Origin: Collybia mongolica
Taxonomy: Eukaryota > Basidiomycota > Agaricomycetes > Agaricales > Clitocybaceae
Assembly: GCA_013420905.1 (NCBI GenBank)
Contig: JAAXNY010000016.1
Location: 62,001-126,000 of the forward strand
DNA: 64,000 nucleotides
Reading direction: 5' to 3'
Every line of letters starts with the position of its first letter. Position 1 is the stretch's first letter. Position numbers and translations under genes: made by a program. Positions 60,058 to 64,000 of this stretch are shown here, piece after piece. The notes beneath the pieces are model-generated. The model was not told where the DNA came from. It ran no database searches and saw nothing but the letters and a program-made list of their open reading frames with translations.

Positions 60058-61074
60058 ATGGGTGTCTTGAGTTCCTTGCTAAACGCCATCCCCTTCATGG
60101 CTTCATTCTCTGCCTCCACTCTAGCCTCTGAGGTTCCCAGCACAGAGGGTCTTTTACCGTTTATTGTAAACGGAGAGACGCACCATACATGATACAAACA
60201 GTTTGGACAACTCGACACAAGCAAAAACCTACCCCTCATCGTCATTCATGGTGGTCCCGGTCTTTCTCATGATTACCTCCTCCCTTTAAGCGATCTCGCT
60301 GGAGAGAGAACTGTCATCATTTACGACCAACTCGGCAGCTCGCGTTCTACTCACCTAAAAGAGAAACCCGAGTCCTTCTGGACCATCGATCTCTTCATCG
60401 ACGAGCTCGAAAATCTTATCCGCCATTTTAATATCCAAAAAGAATTTGATCTACTCGGGCACTCATGGGGCGGCATACTTGGGATGGAGTATGAAGTGCG
60501 CCGCCATCCCGCGGGTCTGAGGCACTTGGTCGTGACAAACTCACTGGCCAGTATGGGTTTATGGAATGAGGCGAACGCCAAGCTGGCGTCCGAATTCCCG
60601 AAGAATATACAAGAGGCCCTGGGGAAAGGGTTTGCTGATCCAGAGAAATATCACGCCGCATTGACCGAGTTTTATGCGGTACATGGGTGCACAGTGAAGC
60701 CGAACCCGAAGGAGTTCGATTATTCGTTGGGCCAGGTATTTGGGCCTAATAGAGATATTACTGTACCAACTGCCATGTAAGTCGACTCCTATCTCTCTCT
60801 CGCAATCATAGGACTAATAATACTTCCTAGGTTCGGCGGGGAACTTAAAGAATGGGATTTTACGGGGAGATTGAGCGAAATCCATATCCCTACCTTGGTA
60901 ATCAACGGCCGAGCTGACATCTCGATGGACTTCGTCGTCAAACCACTGGCTGAAAGTATCATAGGTGCTAAGTGGGTTACTTTCGAGAAGTCTAGTCATA
61001 CACCGATGTGGGAGGAACGCGAGAAGTACATGCAAGTGGTTGAGGATTTCTTGGTTGGTAAACCTTCAATGTGA
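60058..61074 (+). pseudogene. Proline-iminopeptidase-like alpha/beta hydrolase 2, in-frame stop
   Basis: A paralogue of the hydrolase at 50655. ATG 60058 begins GVLSSLLNAIPFMASFSAST, a hydrophobic start that could be a signal peptide, then GLLPFIVNGETHHT. The next codon is TGA (60190-60192) where the paralogue has Trp (TWY). After it the frame is perfect: PLIVIHGGPGLSHDYL, VIIYDQLGSSRST, LLGHSWGGILG (nucleophile Ser), then a 54-nt intron (60777-60830), PTLVINGRADISMD and SSHTPMWEEREKYM (His). Stop is 61072-61074. Everything else is conserved, so the TGG-to-TGA change is recent, or an assembly error, or is skipped by an unseen splice. Extra N-terminal sequence suggests a secreted form, unlike hydrolase 1. 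Confidence 0.7.
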
Positions 61075-61393
61075 AAAATATCGATCCTGCAATTTACATG
61101 CTTCGAAACTTGAGTATAATCGTACTGTTGTAATACAGTGTTGAAAGCGGACTCTACGGTATAACTTGCAAAGGAAAGGTTCTTGAGTATTTCTCGATTC
61201 AAAAGTATATATACCACAGTCACAAACGAAAAACAACCCATCACTCGTGCCCCCTCCTACTCTATCATCCAACTACCGAAGGTTCCACGAATCAGGGAGG
61301 ATTGGATGTGCTACATTTTAGCATTTATGATCTGGGGTAATGGTTGCCTAAATTTACTTGATCAATGTCTAAGAGGTCTAGTGCTCAGGTGCC

Positions 61394-61675
61394 AGTACTT
61401 CACACTCCCCCACATCCTGCAGAGGATTCCGAGCGGAATCCGAAATTCCGACAGGAATCCGATCGGAATCCAGAGGAATGCAGGAAGATTTTGAAAAAGT
61501 TTTAAAACAGAAAATTCCTTTGAGGAATTCTGCAATATTCCGCTCGGAACACAGAATTCCGATTGAAATCATCGGAATTCCGCAGAATTTTGAGGAATTT
61601 CTTACAAAGTGTGGAAGAAGAAAATTCTCAAAGGAATTCCGCAACATTCTGCTCGGATTCTGATCGGAATTCATA
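61394..61675. repeat. Terminal repeat plus subterminal palindrome array of the KDZ element
   Basis: After the 20-bp tip, about 250 bp contain many copies and half-copies of a CGGAATTCCG / TCGGAATCC unit in both orientations. The layout equals that of the 5422-6829 element, where the unit is CGGACTCCG. Such arrays are often transposase-binding sites. Confidence 0.6.
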
Positions 61676-61735
61676 AGTTTTAAGTCAAAACAGTCAATAA
61701 AGTCAACAGTATATCTAACATTTTGAAGTACTAAA

Positions 61736-64000
61736 TTACTCTCTTTCAGCCTGTCTTTTTAAAATCTGTTGAGTATGATAAAAAAGCATAACATGGATAA
61801 ACCAATCAAAGTTTTCTCCAGTCATTCTTTTCATGATAGATTCAAATCCACCCAACCATGCATTGAGTTGTTCACAAGCCTGTTTTAAAATTAATAAATA
61901 TTAAAGTGTGTATAAACAATACTTACTTGTGTATTGAATGCACGCTTGTAGTAAGGATTGCCTTGATTGTCCTGAGCCACAACAACAAGATTTGGTGCAG
62001 AACCATTCAAGGGTGCTGGATTACACCATTTTCGACACAAGTAATCTGAAGTACGATGATTCTTATAATGATAAACATCAACAATTAATCTTGATGTATC
62101 CAGCCAATCATTGTAAATGGGATTGGCAAGAGCAGTTCGAAGTACCAAGCAAGCTTTGTCAATGCAGATATAGGATGGTCGAGTTTCTTTCTCAGGATAA
62201 ACTTTATTTAAAAAGTTGAGAATATTGGTTGGAGATTCAGAACGAGCAAATTTTGTCCAAGCTACCACAACACCACAAGGTTTGCATATAGTTTCAACAC
62301 AGTAGAACCGAGCAGCAGTAAAGTAATTTGATTGTATAGTGGTATCATTATTATCTTCATCATGTGGCTGAATATAAGATCTTTGTTGTGGTTGCCAAGG
62401 TTGATTCTCATTTGCAGCTCTTTGCAATACTCTGCGAGCACCAGAAAAGTTATCCCGAGTTTGTCTTTGAACATGTCTCTGCCAGTCTGGCTGATGTTCA
62501 GCACAAGCCTGAGTGCCATGAATTTTTCCAGTATTACAGTTTTTAACACGACATTTATCACCATATTCAATGTCATGCTCATGGCAAAAGACACCTCCAC
62601 GCATGTTGAACAGTAATTGTGAACAATTTTCAAAAGCACAATGTTGTACACCCATAACAATGCCATCCATGACAATCATATTACATATGCCAGGATTTCC
62701 AAGAGGATTAACAAAGTTAACAAGTGGTAGATTTTGATTGGTAGCATTTTCCACTGCACGTTGTTGATCAAGAGCAGCATCAAGAGCAAATTCACCCATT
62801 AGAACAGGAACAGGAGCATTTTCATCAACATTAACAACAGCAGCAGGATCATCTCCAGTTAGAAATTCAGCATGTTGTTTATATGGTTGAGTACATTCAG
62901 TACAAACATGATCAGTAGCCAAAGCAATTTTTCCATCTGAGCATAGTTCTTGATATGCTTTTTGAGTTACTTCTTCAATAGAAAAATTATCATCCAGAAC
63001 CAAGGTTTGGTCAGATGCAGCGGCAATCATGCGAGTGGACTCTTCAACAAACACTTTCCAGACCTGCCAATGGCTCAGATTTAGTCCAGAATTGGCAAAG
63101 CTATTGTTCCAAAACTCCATATAAGCTGCAGTAGATCTATGAAAGCTATATATGGCATTTAGAACTGTTTTGCCAAAAATGCGATCAACCTAAAGTGCTT
63201 GACCAGCTTTAAGATATGGAGCTGACTCCAAATATAATCGTTTAGCTGAGTTGTTGTCAAGTGATCGTTCATGATCAGCATAGTATATAGTGTTGCATTT
63301 GAAACATTTCCCAGAAACAATATAGGCTTGATCATGAATAGTAGTGCCTTGATAAGTTTAACATGAGGAATATCAATGTTCCGAGTTTCACGTTTGAGTA
63401 CATGAAAATTGCAAGATTGTAATATACTACTAAAAGTTAAACAAAAATACAAACAAAAGTTTATCAAATTGTATCAACTTACTACTTCTTTGGTTTTACA
63501 GCTTTTGAACTTTGACCCTTCTTCCCCACTTTAGGTATGTTCTCTGCATCACGCCCTCCAGAACTTGGTTCCACAGCCTTAGACTTGCCCTTCTTTTTGC
63601 TAAACTGTTTCTGCACTTCTTCAACCTTTTCATCATCCTTGGACTTTTTCAAATCCTCCCCCTGCCCACGCAAAAACTTGTGCAGTGATCCAAGGTTATA
63701 ATCATCTGCAGAAAATCCCCAAGTTTCTTCATCAGAAAGACGGTCTTCAGTATTTTCCAACCAGTCTATCAGAGCTGGATATTTCTCAACAAACTTGAAT
63801 GGTTCATAATTTGAATAGAAATAAGAGGTTGAAGCAAAGATTCCTTTCAAATCAGCCAGTTTGGCAGCACCTTTCCAGGTGAGAGCATCCTTCATTTTCT
63901 TCATCATTGTATTAGCACGACAGAATTCTTTGTATTTTGCATATGCATAACGCAAAGTATGGTTGCCACGATCCAGATAGAAGTGTTCAATCTCCAACTG
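61736..64000 (-). pseudogene. KDZ-associated CxC5/CxC6 Cys-cluster protein gene, broken
   Basis: Exons (minus): from the window edge to 63483, 63429-61927, and 61879-61736, joined by GT-AG introns; the 5' start is beyond the edge. The N-terminal part is basic (KKKGKSKAV). The first Cys cluster follows (VSGKCFKCNTIYYADHE), then VDRIFGKTVLNAIYSFHRST, a second cluster with CTECTQPYK, and a CxC/H segment (CRVKNCNTGKIHGTQACAEH). An RNase-H-like region follows (YCVETICKPCGVVVAWTKF, SYICIDKACLVLRTA, RLIVDVYHYKNHRTSDYLC), ending QACEQLNAWLGGFES and LFYHTQ. Two lesions: a one-base loss near 63347 between HVKLIK and TTIHD, and TAG at 63192-63190 where Trp is expected before VDRIF. The copy therefore seems dead, though otherwise well preserved. 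Confidence 0.75.

Larger units (their letters stand above)
61394..64000 (-). mobile_element. KDZ-type DNA transposon, one end plus gene (continues past window)
   Basis: The terminus AGTACTTCACACTCCCCCAC near 61394 matches the left end of the element at 5422. Next to it lies an array of GGAATTCCG-like palindromes, then the Cys-cluster gene on the minus strand. The other end is outside the window. KDZ (Kyakuja-Dileera-Zisupton) elements are abundant in mushroom genomes. The target duplication cannot be checked here. Confidence 0.72.

Overview
This window is nuclear DNA from a filamentous fungus, almost certainly a mushroom-forming basidiomycete (Agaricomycetes). Genes are split by many short (about 45-60 nt) GT-AG introns, both strands are densely used, and several families are typical of agarics: an F-box/LRR relic, WW-domain membrane proteins, a KDZ-associated Cys-cluster transposon, UstYa oxidases and a chalaropsis-type GH25 lysozyme. 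All exon joins below were made by eye from splice signals and homology.

Layout. 1-5.1 kb: the 5' part of a secreted GH25 lysozyme (runs off the left edge), a decayed F-box/LRR gene and RPA3. 5.4-6.8 kb: a 1.4-kb non-autonomous transposable element with a perfect 10-bp target duplication. 8.2-9.0 kb: an unrecognised small gene. 9.7-23.7 kb: three tandem copies of a WW-domain multi-pass membrane protein, with RPC40 (AC40) between copies 1 and 2 and a cluster of transposable elements (an 8-bp-TSD MITE and an intact Tc1/mariner with 212-bp inverted repeats) between copies 2 and 3. 24-50.4 kb: a housekeeping block with coatomer alpha, a Rad2/XPG-type nuclease, a C2H2 zinc-finger regulator, PIG-P, 5-formyl-THF cyclo-ligase, an alpha/beta hydrolase, a RAD51 paralogue, a multi-RRM protein, a GH16 Crh-type cell-wall transglycosylase and a very large UNC80-like protein.

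50.6-61.1 kb: the most interesting part. It is a compact accessory cluster with three UstYa-family (DUF3328) oxidase genes, two proline-iminopeptidase-like hydrolases (one with a nonsense codon), a 7TM protein, single-pass membrane proteins and a 48-residue secreted peptide gene with a Kex2-like RR site. In ascomycete dikaritin pathways UstYa enzymes cyclise Kex2-released peptides, so this is a candidate basidiomycete peptide-modification (RiPP-like) locus. That role is inference.

61.4-64 kb: one end of a KDZ-type transposon whose Cys-cluster gene carries a frameshift and a nonsense codon. Its terminal sequence and the palindrome array beside it match the design of the 5.4-kb element, so the two appear to belong to one superfamily.
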